NCBI RefSeq assembly: GCF_003721565.1
Contig: NZ_RJJE01000017.1
Span: 1,476,636 to 1,540,635, forward strand
Direction of reading: 5' to 3'
Length of the DNA: 64,000 bases
DNA from: Rufibacter immobilis
GTDB lineage: Bacteria; Bacteroidota; Bacteroidia; Cytophagales; Hymenobacteraceae
The position numbers and the translations under genes were made by a program. This document shows, piece after piece, positions 38,472 to 48,593 of the stretch (positions are counted from its first letter, which is position 1; every line of letters begins with the position of its first letter). The notes under the pieces were generated by a model that saw nothing but the letters and a program-made list of their open reading frames with translations, was not told the origin of the DNA and did no database searches.

Positions 38472-41447
38472 TTACCGGAAGTTCTTGATCCAGACCTTGA
38501 AAGTGGAGCCTTCGTTCAGGGCGCTTTCCACAGTCACGTAGCCTCCCAGCGCCTCGGCTTGGGTTCTCACCAGATACAGCCCCAGCCCTCGGCCCGAAAC
38601 GTGGAAATGGAACCGTTTGTACAGCCCAAACATGTTTTTGCCTTCTTTTTCCAGGTTGATCCCCAACCCGTTGTCTGATACGGCCAGGCAAAGCATTTCC
38701 TTCTCTGGGTGCAGCTCAGCGGTAATGGCCAGGTGCAGCGGTCGGTCCGGGGACTTGTATTTGACGGCATTGGTGAGCAGGTTATTGATGATGCTGCTCA
38801 CGTAACTCTTAATAGAGCCAATCTCCTTCACACCGTTCAGGTTCACGGTAAGCTTCTCAAAGCTTTCAGCGGGCAGCACCTGCAAGGCCTGCTCTATGAC
38901 TTTGGGCAGCTGAAACTTTTCGGCTTCCTCCGTGATTCCGGCTTGCAGGCTCAGCATCTCGTTCAGGTCCCTGATGATCTGGTCCAGATTCTGCGCCGTT
39001 AGTTTTAGCCGTGAGACAAGGCCTTCCTGCAACTCTGGTTTGTCTGAAGTACCCAACAGGGAGGTAAGCCCCAGAATATTAGCTACCGGCGACCGGAGGT
39101 TATGGGACACGATATAGGTGAATTGCTCCAGGTTCCGGTTACGGGTCAGGAGTTCTTCGGTGAGTTTTTCCCGCACCTCCTCGGCCTTCTTCTCCTCCGT
39201 GATGATGGTCTCTATGACGATGTGCTTTTTCTGCCCGTTCTGTTCGTCCCAAAACGGCGTAACATCCAATCTAGACCAGTAGACATCGCCGGTTTTGCTC
39301 CGGCACTGCACCTCCTGCACGAAAGGATCATCACCGGCAAAATTTTGGATTAAAAGAGGAACCACCTCTGCGGTAGTTTCTGGGTTTGGAAGCAACTCAA
39401 TGGGTCTCTGTCCTTTTATTTCTTCTAAAGAGTACCCCGTGATGCGCATGAAACCATCGTTCACCCACTCTACTCGCCCTTCCTGGTCTATGATGCAGAC
39501 AGAATTAACTGTTTTGCTGGCTACTAAAGAGAGCTTCTTCAGTTCTGCCTCCGCATTTTTGCGAGAGTTAATTTCGCGCATGAAGATAGAAAGGCCTTCT
39601 TCAGAGGGGTACACGCTTACATCCAGCCACAGGTTATCTGCCGCCGAGAACTCTTCAAAATGAACGGGGCAGCCCGTCTCCAGCCCTTTTTGGCTGTACG
39701 CATAGAAGGTGGCATACTGTTTCTCACTGTACACGTCCCGCACATCTACCCCCAAGATATCTTCTTTGCGCACGCCCATGATGTTTTCAAACACCTGGTT
39801 CACATAGGTAAAGCGCAAGTTGGTATCTACGGTGAAAAAAGCATCTTTTATGCTTTCCAGAATGTTATTCATGCGCTTGGAAGATGCCTCTAACTGCATC
39901 TGCTGCTCTTTGGCCTGCGTAATGTCTTTCACAATGCCGTGCACCCCCACTACCTGGCCGTCAATTACAATGGGCATCTCAGTGAAGGTGTAGTACATGA
40001 TGCGGTCTGGGAGAACCAAACTAGATTCTCTGGTAACCGGTTCCCCGCGCAGCACCTTCTGGAACTCCAGCTCATCCTGTTCCAGTGACTCCGGCGTAGA
40101 CAGTATCCTGAAGTTGAGTTTCTTGGCCTCCTCCAAGGATACTTGCAACAGCCCCAGCCCCGCCTGGTTCACAGAAACGAAATTACCATCCAGATCCAGG
40201 GAGTAAACCGGATTGGGATTGTAATGAAACAGCGCCTTATAGCGTTGCTCGCTTTCCCGCAGCAATATCTCCTGCTGTACCCTATCGGTAATGTCACGGC
40301 TGTTCACCACAATACCCTTTATAGTAGGAATGTCCAGGCAGTTGGTGATATATGATTCAACCCAGCGCCAATGCCCCTGCGCGTCTTTGAACCTAAATGG
40401 CTTTGTGTTCACTTCTTTGGCAGAGAGCACCTGTTCAAAACACTCCCTCACCGCGGGGATATCCTCTGGATGCACAAAGTCAAAGGCGTTTCGGATGAGG
40501 AAATCAGAGGCAGGCACGCCAAGAATACGCTCTGTATTGGCGCTGGCGAAAATATAGCCCCCATCCGGAGAAAGAATCGCGATCATGTCAGTGCCCTGCA
40601 GCAACAGAGCCTGTAACCTTTGCTCACTCTCCAGTTGGTATTTCTCCTGTTCCAGCACCTGTGAGATTTCGCGCCCAATGCAGTACGTGCGGTTTACCTC
40701 TGCTGAATACGCTGAGACCCAGGACAGATGTACCACAGACCCGTTTTTATGGATATACCGGTTCCGGAAGTGAGTAGTCAGCAGTTTTTCCTGCACCAAA
40801 TCTGTGTGATCTTCGGTGCCCAGGAGGTCTTCTGGGTGAATGAATTCACGGTAGTTTCTGCCCAACATTTCCTCCGGGGTGTACCCCAGAATCGCAATTG
40901 ACGCTTTGTTAATGTGCAGCAGCGTACCGTCTAGCCGGAACGAGGTGATCAGGTCAGCGGAGTAATCCAGCACTCGCTGAAGGTCGTGTAAATTATCTTG
41001 TAGGGTTAACTTTTGATGTTGGATCTGCCGTTGGGCGGCAAAGTAGGAACGCTGGTCCCGCACGTGCACGCTCACCAGTTCCTGACCACTTGGCGCGGCA
41101 AAAAGCCTTGAACTCACCTCTACCGGAATCTTAGTCCCATCTTGGTGCACCATGTTCAATTCCCTTCTGGAGTACCCGCTCTGTTCCCGCTCCTGAATGA
41201 CCAATTGCCATCTGGGATCTTCCTGGTCCCGCAGCGCTTCCCTTCCCAATTGCAGCAAGCTCTCTTTGTCTCTGCCCACCAATTGGCACATAGCTTCATT
41301 CACGTACAGGATCTCTCCCTCAGGAGTGAGCAGCAGGATAGGTTCCGGACTGTTTTCTACCAAGGCACTCATGATGCCCATATCCACCTCTACCCCCTTT
41401 CCTTTTGGCGCAACCACCCCTTCCACACCTATCTTAATCATATCCAT
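38472..41447 (-). CDS. Multi-PAS sensor histidine kinase (six PAS domains)
   Basis: 991 residues, no membrane helix. PAS domains at about 28-140, 152-268, 280-395, 405-515, 525-635 and 642-765 (for example NSPEPILLLTPEGEILYVN, SADLITSFRLDGTLLHINK, DMIAILSPDGGYIFASAN, NPVYSLDLDGNFVSVNQ), then HisKA with VSHNLRSPVANILGL near 790 and an ATPase domain (INNLLTNAVKYK, DNGLGINLEKEG, GRGLGLYLVRTQAE). No receiver gene adjoins it, so its partner is elsewhere. The signal is unknown; none of these PAS domains has the FixL His/Arg pattern. Confidence 0.92.
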   Translation of the reverse strand: MDMIKIGVEGVVAPKGKGVEVDMGIMSALVENSPEPILLLTPEGEILYVNEAMCQLVGRDKESLLQLGREALRDQEDPRWQLVIQEREQSGYSRRELNMVHQDGTKIPVEVSSRLFAAPSGQELVSVHVRDQRSYFAAQRQIQHQKLTLQDNLHDLQRVLDYSADLITSFRLDGTLLHINKASIAILGYTPEEMLGRNYREFIHPEDLLGTEDHTDLVQEKLLTTHFRNRYIHKNGSVVHLSWVSAYSAEVNRTYCIGREISQVLEQEKYQLESEQRLQALLLQGTDMIAILSPDGGYIFASANTERILGVPASDFLIRNAFDFVHPEDIPAVRECFEQVLSAKEVNTKPFRFKDAQGHWRWVESYITNCLDIPTIKGIVVNSRDITDRVQQEILLRESEQRYKALFHYNPNPVYSLDLDGNFVSVNQAGLGLLQVSLEEAKKLNFRILSTPESLEQDELEFQKVLRGEPVTRESSLVLPDRIMYYTFTEMPIVIDGQVVGVHGIVKDITQAKEQQMQLEASSKRMNNILESIKDAFFTVDTNLRFTYVNQVFENIMGVRKEDILGVDVRDVYSEKQYATFYAYSQKGLETGCPVHFEEFSAADNLWLDVSVYPSEEGLSIFMREINSRKNAEAELKKLSLVASKTVNSVCIIDQEGRVEWVNDGFMRITGYSLEEIKGQRPIELLPNPETTAEVVPLLIQNFAGDDPFVQEVQCRSKTGDVYWSRLDVTPFWDEQNGQKKHIVIETIITEEKKAEEVREKLTEELLTRNRNLEQFTYIVSHNLRSPVANILGLTSLLGTSDKPELQEGLVSRLKLTAQNLDQIIRDLNEMLSLQAGITEEAEKFQLPKVIEQALQVLPAESFEKLTVNLNGVKEIGSIKSYVSSIINNLLTNAVKYKSPDRPLHLAITAELHPEKEMLCLAVSDNGLGINLEKEGKNMFGLYKRFHFHVSGRGLGLYLVRTQAEALGGYVTVESALNEGSTFKVWIKNFR

Positions 41448-42002
41448 TATTTTATACTCAAGTATGTACTTGCTGTATGAGGGGCTTCAGCAAACATGAC
41501 CTTGCTACTTACTATTATACAAAATTACAAATTAAGCAGCTACTATTTCGGCTTTCCATTGCAATTTGACAGAATATATAAAATTACCCAGAAAGCTCTA
41601 ATTATAGCTTTAAATGATTACAAGAGGTAACCACCTAAAACTCCTCCGTTTATTGTCAAAGGTTCCTCAACTAGAACATAACAACCAAACTCAGCGCCAG
41701 TTCAATTAAGTTTGAGTAAAATAAACAGCTTAGATGTTCTTTATTCTGTTTCCTTTCTTCATCTTCAGATATTCTTTTTCTTACAGTACGGTAATGTTTT
41801 ACCAAAAACCAGTTAGAAAAATTGCTACCATAACCACGATCAAGTCTCAAGGTTCTGATTGCAAAATACAATAGTAACTAACCCGCCTCCCTTGCTTGCT
41901 TCCACTCTCCTAATAACCGCCAACATCTTCATATGTTACTAAATTTGATACTCCTGATCTTTTCTACCGCTAGTTTGACCGTCAACAAGGCTTACTTTAA
42001 CC
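41448..42002. other. AT-rich gap with no firm gene
   Basis: A 66-codon minus-strand frame at 41671-41871 (starts MYFAIRTLRLDRG, ends LIELALSLVVMF) is the only candidate and has no recognisable features; it may be a gene remnant. No promoter or operator is evident beyond what the kinase needs. Confidence 0.4.
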
Positions 42003-42048
42003 ATGGTGTTTAGGGGCTCTTTTTCGGAAAAACGCCCTAAAACATCAT
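42003..42048. repeat. Palindromic repeat, asymmetric copy in reverse orientation
   Basis: Conserved arm on the left (GTTTAGGGGCTCTTTTTC), diverged arm on the right (CGCCCTAAAAC), with outer stem ATG/CAT region ATGGTG...CATCAT partly paired. Confidence 0.8.
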
Positions 42049-42116
42049 TTTAGTAAACAACATGTACAGTGCAACCGTGTTGCTTTCCACAAGAGAGCCA
42101 ACGCACATGAGCCATA

Positions 42117-42156
42117 GCGTTTAGCGGCTCCTTTTCCAGAAATAGGCCCTAAACGC
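42117..42156. repeat. Palindromic repeat downstream of the amidohydrolase pair
   Basis: Diverged copy (GCGTTTAGCGGCTCCTTTTC and complement side AAATAGGCCCTAAACGC), next to a separate terminator hairpin. Confidence 0.78.
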
Positions 42157-42188
42157 AGAAGAGCCACCTGTCTCCAGATGGCTCTTCT
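42157..42188 (-). terminator. Terminator of the amidohydrolase operon
   Basis: Hairpin AGAAGAGCCA / TGGCTCTTCT with a 12-base centre, 25 bases beyond the stop at 42213. Confidence 0.75.
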
Positions 42189-42212
42189 ACGTGAAGCGAA
42201 TATGCCTACAGA

Positions 42213-43565
42213 TTACTGCACCTGCTTGCCTTCCTGATTGTATTTGGTGTCAAACTTCTCATACAAATACTTCTGCTTGTCGGTGAGGTTGAGTTTGCGG
42301 CCCTGGATGAACGCATAGCTGATTTTATTTGTGCGCATATCCAGAATGTCTCCCTCAGAAACCACCAGACTGGCATCTTTGCCTACCTCTACTGAACCCA
42401 CCTGCTGGTCAACGCCCAGAATTTTAGCGGCATTCAACGTCACCGAAGAAAGCGCCTGCTCCTTAGGCAACCCGAAGGCAACGGCCGTACCGGCAATAAA
42501 AGGTAGGTTCCGGGAGCCGTGCAGGCTGGCGTCATAATCCAGGCAGAACAGAAGGCCGGCTTTCTGTAACATACCCGGCATCTTGTAAGGCAAATACACA
42601 TCGTCTCCAGAGCGGGCAGGCAAGGCATGTACCCCTGAATAGATCACCGGAATGTTGTTCTCCTTCAGGAAATCAGCGACCACCAAGGCATCTGCGGCGC
42701 CTACTATCACCATGTCTTTGATGCCTGCTTTCTGGGCGAAACGCGCTGCCTCCACAATCTCTTTCCCGTAATTGGCATGGATGAACAGCTTTTTGGAGCC
42801 GTCAAACAAGCCGGTCAGGGAAGACAGCTTCAGGTTCTCGCGGTCGTTTTTCTGGTTCTTGTACACCTTGGCCTCAGCCAGCAGCGACTCCAGTTCCTGC
42901 AAATCAGCTTCCCGTGCCTGTCGGCGCTGCGTGGCCTGCGGAGAAGCGTCGCCGGTCTGTACCATGGCGGGCCAACGCAGATGAACTCCACCATCGGCTT
43001 TCACCAAGGCGTCTTCCCAGTTCCAGGCATCCAGCTGTACCACCGACGAGGAACCAGAGATGGTGCCTCCCACCGGTGTTACCTGCGCCATCAATACCCC
43101 GTTGGAACGCAAGGTGGGCGTAATGTCTGAATCTGTGTTATAGGCCACCACAGAACGCACATTAGGGTTAAAATCCCCTACTTCCTGCTGGTCAAGGGTA
43201 GCTCTCACAGATTCTATCTCCGTTAAACCAAGCTGGCTGTTGGGCAAGATCATGCCCGGGTAAATGTGCTTGCCGTTCACATTCACGGTTTCATAGGCCG
43301 TGCCTCCGGCATTGAAACCAGCGGCCGGACCTGCGTACGTGATCTTGCCGTTGTTGAACGCCACGGCGGCGCCTTCCACTACCTGTCCGTTGCCCACGTG
43401 CAGGGTGGCACCCGTGAGCAAGGTGGCTTTGGCCTGTTTAACGGCAGGGGCCGGAACTTGCGCCCAGGCCGCGGTGGTGCTTACAAACAAAGCGGCTGCC
43501 AGAATGAAACGATGTTGCATGGTTTTACCGGTAGAGGTTCTCCTTGTTTTCTTTAGCTGTAACAT
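42213..43565 (-). CDS. Secreted amidohydrolase-family protein lacking the HxH metal motif
   Basis: 450 residues. The start at 43565 is preceded by AAGGAGG seven bases upstream, a rare clear ribosome site here; a later ATG (43520) would shorten the n-region of the signal peptide (MQHRFILAAALFVSTTAAWAQ). The fold is amidohydrolase-like (HIYPGMILPNSQLGL, then HANYGKEIVEAARFAQ, PFIAGTAVAFGLPKEQALSSVTLNAAKILG, VGKDASLVVSEGD). Where active members have HxH after the PG(F/L) turn it has LPNSQ, so it is probably not a normal metal-dependent hydrolase. It starts 12 bases after the partner gene and may be its non-catalytic subunit (inference). Confidence 0.85.
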   Translation of the reverse strand: MLQLKKTRRTSTGKTMQHRFILAAALFVSTTAAWAQVPAPAVKQAKATLLTGATLHVGNGQVVEGAAVAFNNGKITYAGPAAGFNAGGTAYETVNVNGKHIYPGMILPNSQLGLTEIESVRATLDQQEVGDFNPNVRSVVAYNTDSDITPTLRSNGVLMAQVTPVGGTISGSSSVVQLDAWNWEDALVKADGGVHLRWPAMVQTGDASPQATQRRQAREADLQELESLLAEAKVYKNQKNDRENLKLSSLTGLFDGSKKLFIHANYGKEIVEAARFAQKAGIKDMVIVGAADALVVADFLKENNIPVIYSGVHALPARSGDDVYLPYKMPGMLQKAGLLFCLDYDASLHGSRNLPFIAGTAVAFGLPKEQALSSVTLNAAKILGVDQQVGSVEVGKDASLVVSEGDILDMRTNKISYAFIQGRKLNLTDKQKYLYEKFDTKYNQEGKQVQ

Positions 43566-43577
43566 GGTATGACCTCC

Positions 43578-46500
43578 TTATTTTTGATGATACTCAGATT
43601 CCAGATAATTCTCTTCGGTGCCGGTCTCCACGTCTTCGCAGTGCAGCACCTGCTGGCCAAACCTCCGGGAAGGCGCATACGTCTGCGTTTTCTCCCCACG
43701 GGCTTTGGCGGCCAGCATTTTATTTATAAGACGGAGGCGTTCTTTTTCCTGCTCTTCCTGCAGTTTCTGGTCTTGCTCCACGTCAAAGTAAGCAATACCG
43801 TCTACAAACGTTTTCTCTGGGCGGGCATAGATGGAAAGCGGATTTTCGTTCCAGATCACCACGTCTGCGTCTTTACCGGCTTTCAGGCTGCCCACACGGT
43901 CTTCCAGGTGCAGGAGTTTGGCAGGATTCAGGGTAACCATTTTGAGGGCATCTTCTTCAGAAACACCGCCATATTTCATGGTTTTAGCGGCTTCCTGGTT
44001 CAGGCGGCGGGCCATTTCTGCGTCATCTGAGTTGATGGCCGTGGTTACGCCCACGTTATGCAGAATAGCCGCATTGTACGGAATAGCATCTTTCACTTCC
44101 ATTTTATAGGCCCACCAATCAGAGAAGGTAGAGGCACCAATGTTACGGGCTTTCATCTTATCGGCTACTTTGTAGCCTTCCAGAATGTGCGTGAAGGTGT
44201 TCACTCTGAAATCCATCTGGTCGGCCACCTTCATGAGCATGTTGATCTCAGACTGCACGTAGGAGTGGCAGGTGATGAAGCGTTTGTCGTTCAGGATTTC
44301 CACCAGGGTCTCCAGTTCCAGGTCGCGGCGCGGGGCTGGGGTTTTGGCTTTCGCTGATTTGGAGAGCTTGTTGTAGCTGATCCAGGCCTTTTGGTAATCT
44401 TTGGCTCGTTGGAACGCATCTACCATCACTTGCTCCACGCCCATCCGGGTCTGCGGGAAACGCACGTTGTACTGCGGGCTGCGGTTAGAGTGCTTCACGT
44501 TCTCGCCAAGGGCGAATTTGATGAACGGATCTGCCCCTTCAAACATCAGCTTCTCAGGTGCCTGTCCCCAACGCAATTTGATGATCGCCGACTGCCCCCC
44601 GATTGGGTTAGCTGAGCCGTGCAATAACTGTGAAGTGGTCACGCCACCGGCCAACTGACGGTAGATGTTCACTTGCTCATGGTTCACCACATCGGCCATC
44701 CGTACTTCGGCGGTGACAGCCTGGGTGCCTTCGTTCACGCCATCTAAGGCAATATGCGAGTGTTCGTCAATAATGCCTGGCGTCACGTGTTTGCCGGTAC
44801 CGTCAATCACCTGGGCGCCACTGGCCGAGAGATTTTTGCCTACCTGCGCAATCTTGCCGTTTTTCAGGAGTACATCGGCGTTTTGCAGTTTGCCTTCTTT
44901 CTCATTGGTCCAGACGGTGGCATTTCTGATAAGAACGGCTTCCGCTTTGGGCAACTCGGTTCTCCCGAAGGCTGCAAACGGATACATCAGTTGCCCCAGG
45001 CCCAAAGCCTCATTGGAGCGGGAACGGGCGGTGTCGCGTTTGGCTTGCTGGGTGGCAGCCTCAGAAAGTAGCGCGGTCCATTTCACGGTCTGGGCATCGG
45101 GTAACTGGGCCTCGCCCTGAAAACCTTTCCCCGAATACCAGCCCGTTAACCGGATGCTTTCTTTTCCGCCCTTCGCCGGAGCGAAAGCCATGGTCAATAA
45201 TTCACCACTCAAAGACAGGGAACCTTTGATGGTGTCTGTGGCTACTACTTTTAGTTCTGGTTTCTCTGGGGTACCCGTAATGAGCATGCGGCGCTCCGGC
45301 TGCGAACCTACTTTCAGGGTGTACACGCCCCGGAAATCTGCGGGGGTTTCACTGATTTTGTAACCCCGGCCCTGCACCCAGTTTTCCAGCAGCACGGTGG
45401 TGGCATCAAAGAGATTACCTGAGGCTACCACAAAGTTGGCCTGCATGCCCTCGCGCAGGCTGCCCACATATTTATCGGCTTTCAGGAGTTGGGCGGGTGT
45501 GTAGGTCAATGCTTTAAGCGCGTCTTTTTCAGACAAACCGTACAAAGTAGCCTTACGCAGGTTGGGGAGGAATTTGCTTTTATCCTTGAGGTCTGCGGTG
45601 GTGAAGGCAATGGTTACCCCTTCTTTGGCAAGCAAAGCGGGGTTGGCCGGAGCCATTTCCCAATGTTTCATTTCCTCAATGCCAATGCGGCGGGCATCAT
45701 ACGGGTCTTCCACGTTGTAGGCGTCCGGGAAGTTGACATTCAAGATATACGCCCCTTTGGTAGCCTTGATCTGCGGCAGCATCTGGTACTCATCGCCCTG
45801 GCCCTTGAAGATGTACTGGTACCCGAACTCATCGCCTACTTTGTCGGCGCGCACGGCGTTCAATTTGTTGCTGACCTCAAAAATCTGGGGCAGGCGGTTG
45901 GCTTCGGTAAAGGCTTTGAGGGAGATGTTCTGCTCTTTGTCCTGGTTCTTGGCGTTCCACTGCGCATCTAAGTACGTCTGGCGGAGCAGCGCAATTGAAC
46001 CCATGAGGGAGTTAGGGTATTCCTGGGTAGAAGAGCCTTTGTCTAATGACAGGGCGGCGGCTGCTTTGTCCAGCAGGATCACCTGGTTTTCGCGTTTGTC
46101 GGCGAGGGCGATGAGCGAGGCCGTACCGCGGGCAATCCCGTCTGGGTTAACGGCCAGCACCGCGCCAAATCCCTGCTTACGCAGTTCTGCGGCCGCTTTG
46201 GCATCTACTTTGAACAGCTCTACGGCATTGGTCTCCGGCTTAATGGCCTGGTTCCAGTTGTAGGCACCTTCCTTTTTAGACTCGGCCTGCGGCGGACTGT
46301 TGAATGAGCGTGTGCGTTCTGGCAAGGCTGGCATGCCGTAACTGGTGAACGGGTCCACGAAGCCCGGATAAACGGTTTTGCCTTTCAGATCGGTGACCAT
46401 GGCACCTTGCGGAACGGAAACCTTGGTGCCTACGGCCACTACTTTTCCGTCTTTGATCACGAGGGTGGCGTTCTCCAGTTTGGTCTGGTAATCGACAAAA

Positions 46501-46631
46501 ATGGTGGCATTGGTGAAGGCGCGCAGCCCGGTGCGTTCATCGTACACCCCATTGCGCGGAAACGTCTCCTGTGCCCGCACGTGCAACGACAACGCCGCCA
46601 CCGCCAACACGGAGAGAAATGTTTTTTTCAT
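43578..46631 (-). CDS. Secreted double amidohydrolase-family protein
   Basis: 1017 residues with signal peptide 1-20 (MKKTFLSVLAVAALSLHVRAQ). Two amidohydrolase modules. The first (about 35-440) has VYPGFVDPFTSYGMP in place of a metal-binding HxH and looks inactive. The second (about 580-990) keeps PGIIDEHSHIA, FITCHSYVQSE, FTHILEGYKVA and INSDDAEMAR, the pattern of an active metal-dependent hydrolase. Between them is a beta-rich stretch (about 440-560). Substrate unknown. First gene of a two-gene operon; a TAATTTTG -7 box at 46695-46702 abuts a TGTGA palindrome. Confidence 0.88.
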   Translation of the reverse strand: MKKTFLSVLAVAALSLHVRAQETFPRNGVYDERTGLRAFTNATIFVDYQTKLENATLVIKDGKVVAVGTKVSVPQGAMVTDLKGKTVYPGFVDPFTSYGMPALPERTRSFNSPPQAESKKEGAYNWNQAIKPETNAVELFKVDAKAAAELRKQGFGAVLAVNPDGIARGTASLIALADKRENQVILLDKAAAALSLDKGSSTQEYPNSLMGSIALLRQTYLDAQWNAKNQDKEQNISLKAFTEANRLPQIFEVSNKLNAVRADKVGDEFGYQYIFKGQGDEYQMLPQIKATKGAYILNVNFPDAYNVEDPYDARRIGIEEMKHWEMAPANPALLAKEGVTIAFTTADLKDKSKFLPNLRKATLYGLSEKDALKALTYTPAQLLKADKYVGSLREGMQANFVVASGNLFDATTVLLENWVQGRGYKISETPADFRGVYTLKVGSQPERRMLITGTPEKPELKVVATDTIKGSLSLSGELLTMAFAPAKGGKESIRLTGWYSGKGFQGEAQLPDAQTVKWTALLSEAATQQAKRDTARSRSNEALGLGQLMYPFAAFGRTELPKAEAVLIRNATVWTNEKEGKLQNADVLLKNGKIAQVGKNLSASGAQVIDGTGKHVTPGIIDEHSHIALDGVNEGTQAVTAEVRMADVVNHEQVNIYRQLAGGVTTSQLLHGSANPIGGQSAIIKLRWGQAPEKLMFEGADPFIKFALGENVKHSNRSPQYNVRFPQTRMGVEQVMVDAFQRAKDYQKAWISYNKLSKSAKAKTPAPRRDLELETLVEILNDKRFITCHSYVQSEINMLMKVADQMDFRVNTFTHILEGYKVADKMKARNIGASTFSDWWAYKMEVKDAIPYNAAILHNVGVTTAINSDDAEMARRLNQEAAKTMKYGGVSEEDALKMVTLNPAKLLHLEDRVGSLKAGKDADVVIWNENPLSIYARPEKTFVDGIAYFDVEQDQKLQEEQEKERLRLINKMLAAKARGEKTQTYAPSRRFGQQVLHCEDVETGTEENYLESEYHQK

Positions 46632-46682
46632 GGATGTTTGTTTGTAAGATTGGTTTGCTTGTGGAAGGGAAAATACGTTAAA

Positions 46683-46702
46683 TGTGACGCTTCACAAAAT
46701 TA
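46683..46702 (-). promoter_or_regulatory. Promoter of the amidohydrolase operon with overlapping palindrome
   Basis: TAATTTTG -7 box (46695-46702, minus strand) next to TGTGA-CGCT-TCACA (46683-46696), which would cover the transcription start. A site in this place would repress rather than activate. It may be chance. Confidence 0.4.
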
Positions 46703-46763
46703 AACTCGCAATAATGGCCGTAGAAGAAGATATTTCTTTTAACAAATCCCGTTACTTGTTATC

Positions 46764-46815
46764 CTTCTGCCAACAAAAAAGCCTGCCGAGGGGCGGGCTT
46801 TTTTGTTGGCAGAAG
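46764..46815. terminator. Terminator of the APC transporter gene
   Basis: 24-base arms with a 4-base loop (CTTCTGCCAACAAAAAAGCC...) with a single G-U pair, 14 bases past the transporter stop. Very strong hairpin, unrelated to the repeat family. Confidence 0.88.
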
Positions 46816-46829
46816 CGCAAATACGCTAC

Positions 46830-48290
46830 TTATTGAATTTTCTCATCTATTACCTCGCGCACTTTAGAGTGCTTACGGCCGTAGAACATATAGATAGCAA
46901 CACCCAGGGCCATCCAGATGAACAGACGAACCCAGCTTTCTCCCGGAAGCGAGTACATGAGGTAAACGCACACCACAATTCCCAAAATAGGCACCAGCGG
47001 CACCAGCGGCGTTCTGAAGGGACGTACCGCATGCGGCAATTTCTTTCTCATCACCATCACGCCCAAGCATACCAACGCAAAGGCGAACAAAGTACCAATG
47101 CTCACCATATGCCCTAGATCAGCTACCGGCACGAAGCCCGCGAAAATGCTCACGAAGAACATGAAGAAGATGTTGGTCTTCCAAGGCGTGGAGAATTTAG
47201 GATGCACGGCGCTGAAGAATTTAGGCAACAAACCATCTTTGGCCATGGTGTAAAATACCCGTGACTGCCCCATGAGCATTACCAGGATCACAGAAGTATA
47301 ACCCGCCAGAATGGCGATGATCAAGGCGTCTTGCAGGAAGCTGTATCCGGTTACCGCAAAGGCAGTAGCGGCAGGCTTGGCATCACCGGCAAAATCTTTA
47401 TAGTTCACCAGACCCGTCATTACGTGGGCAAACAGCACATACAGGATAGTACAAACCACCAAAGAGCCCAAGATACCGATAGGCATCCCTTTCTGCGGGT
47501 TCTTGGCTTCCTGGGCCGCAGTGGAAACGGCGTCAAAACCAATAAAGGCGAAGAACACTACCGCCGCCCCGGTGGAGATACCCGTCCAGCCATACTGGTG
47601 GAAAACGCCGGTGTTCTCTGGGATATAAGGATCATAGTTAGCCGGGTTAATATGGCTCCAGCCTAAGGCAATGAAAATCAGCACCACGGCTACTTTCAGA
47701 ATTACCAGAATATTGTTCATGGTGGCAGATTCTTTGGTTCCTCTGATGAGCACCAAAGAAAGCAACATGACAATGATGATGGCGGGCAGGTTGATCATAC
47801 CGCCCTCAATGATGGTACCGTCGCCCAATTTTACGCTTTCCCACGGCGAGGCGACCAGCTCATGGGGCAAGCTCATGTCATATTTATGCAGGAACTCCAG
47901 CAGATAACGTGACCAGCTCACAGATACCGTAGCCGCCCCTAATGCATATTCCAGTACCAAGTCCCAACCAATGATCCAGGCCACAAATTCACCCATGGTG
48001 GCGTAAGAATAGGTGTATGCGCTACCCGCTACCGGAATCATAGAGGCGAACTCGGCGTAGCACAACCCGGCGAAGGCACAGGCAACTGCCGCCAACACAA
48101 AGGAGATGGTTACCGCCGGCCCCGCGTTCTCTGCCGCGGCAATACCAGTGAGTGAAAACAAGCCGGCACCAATGATGGCCCCAATACCCAGGGCAACCAG
48201 GTTCCAGCTAGAGAGCGAGCGTTTCAAGGCTCCCTCGCCACTTTGACCAGCTTCAAACAACAGCTGCTCAATCGACTTTTTATGAAACAT
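46830..48290 (-). CDS. APC-family amino acid transporter
   Basis: 486 residues from the ATG at 48290 (MFHKKSIEQLLFEAG); the open frame extends further up but that part has no family character. About 12-13 membrane helices, starting with the APC motif LGIGAIIGAGLFSLTGIAA and including AFIGFDAVSTAAQEAKNPQKGMPIGI, the second family signature. This is the cationic amino acid transporter (CAT/YhdG-like) type. The substrate cannot be fixed from sequence. Confidence 0.92.
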   Translation of the reverse strand: MFHKKSIEQLLFEAGQSGEGALKRSLSSWNLVALGIGAIIGAGLFSLTGIAAAENAGPAVTISFVLAAVACAFAGLCYAEFASMIPVAGSAYTYSYATMGEFVAWIIGWDLVLEYALGAATVSVSWSRYLLEFLHKYDMSLPHELVASPWESVKLGDGTIIEGGMINLPAIIIVMLLSLVLIRGTKESATMNNILVILKVAVVLIFIALGWSHINPANYDPYIPENTGVFHQYGWTGISTGAAVVFFAFIGFDAVSTAAQEAKNPQKGMPIGILGSLVVCTILYVLFAHVMTGLVNYKDFAGDAKPAATAFAVTGYSFLQDALIIAILAGYTSVILVMLMGQSRVFYTMAKDGLLPKFFSAVHPKFSTPWKTNIFFMFFVSIFAGFVPVADLGHMVSIGTLFAFALVCLGVMVMRKKLPHAVRPFRTPLVPLVPILGIVVCVYLMYSLPGESWVRLFIWMALGVAIYMFYGRKHSKVREVIDEKIQ

Positions 48291-48593
48291 AAAGTAAAAG
48301 TTAGGGATTAGTTTGTTTTTAAGTTCGTTGATGTAAGGGTTGAAGGGGCTAATATAAGTACTTTTCGCAAGAAGCCATGCAACCGCTTTTCTCAAGAAAG
48401 GAAAGATTTAGCGGCAATGCAGAAGGACAGGGCGGTTTGGGGCTAATTCCGGAAAAAGAGCCGCTAAACGGCACAGGCGCCGTTTATACTCCTGCACACC
48501 TACTGCCATTAACCTCAGTTAGGTGCTCACTATTTCCTGAAAAAGCCAGACAAAAGCAGGACCACCTAAGCTTAAAATCTGACGTTAAGCTAC
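48291..48593. other. Gap between APC transporter and barrel protein
   Basis: Holds one asymmetric palindromic repeat copy (48431-48471). No gene is supported. Confidence 0.5.
48431..48471. repeat. Palindromic repeat, asymmetric copy
   Basis: Right arm GAAAAAGAGCCGCTAAACGG with left arm GCGGTTTGGGGCTAATTCC; same subfamily as 62462-62501. Confidence 0.78.

Noticed and set aside
41671-41871. 66-codon minus-strand frame
   Set aside because: Plausible residues but no family, promoter or conserved motif; kept only as a remark on the gap.
41981-41994. TTGACCGTCAA near 41975-41985 as an oxygen-regulon operator
   Set aside because: The half-sites are separated by one base instead of four, and no regulated start is near.
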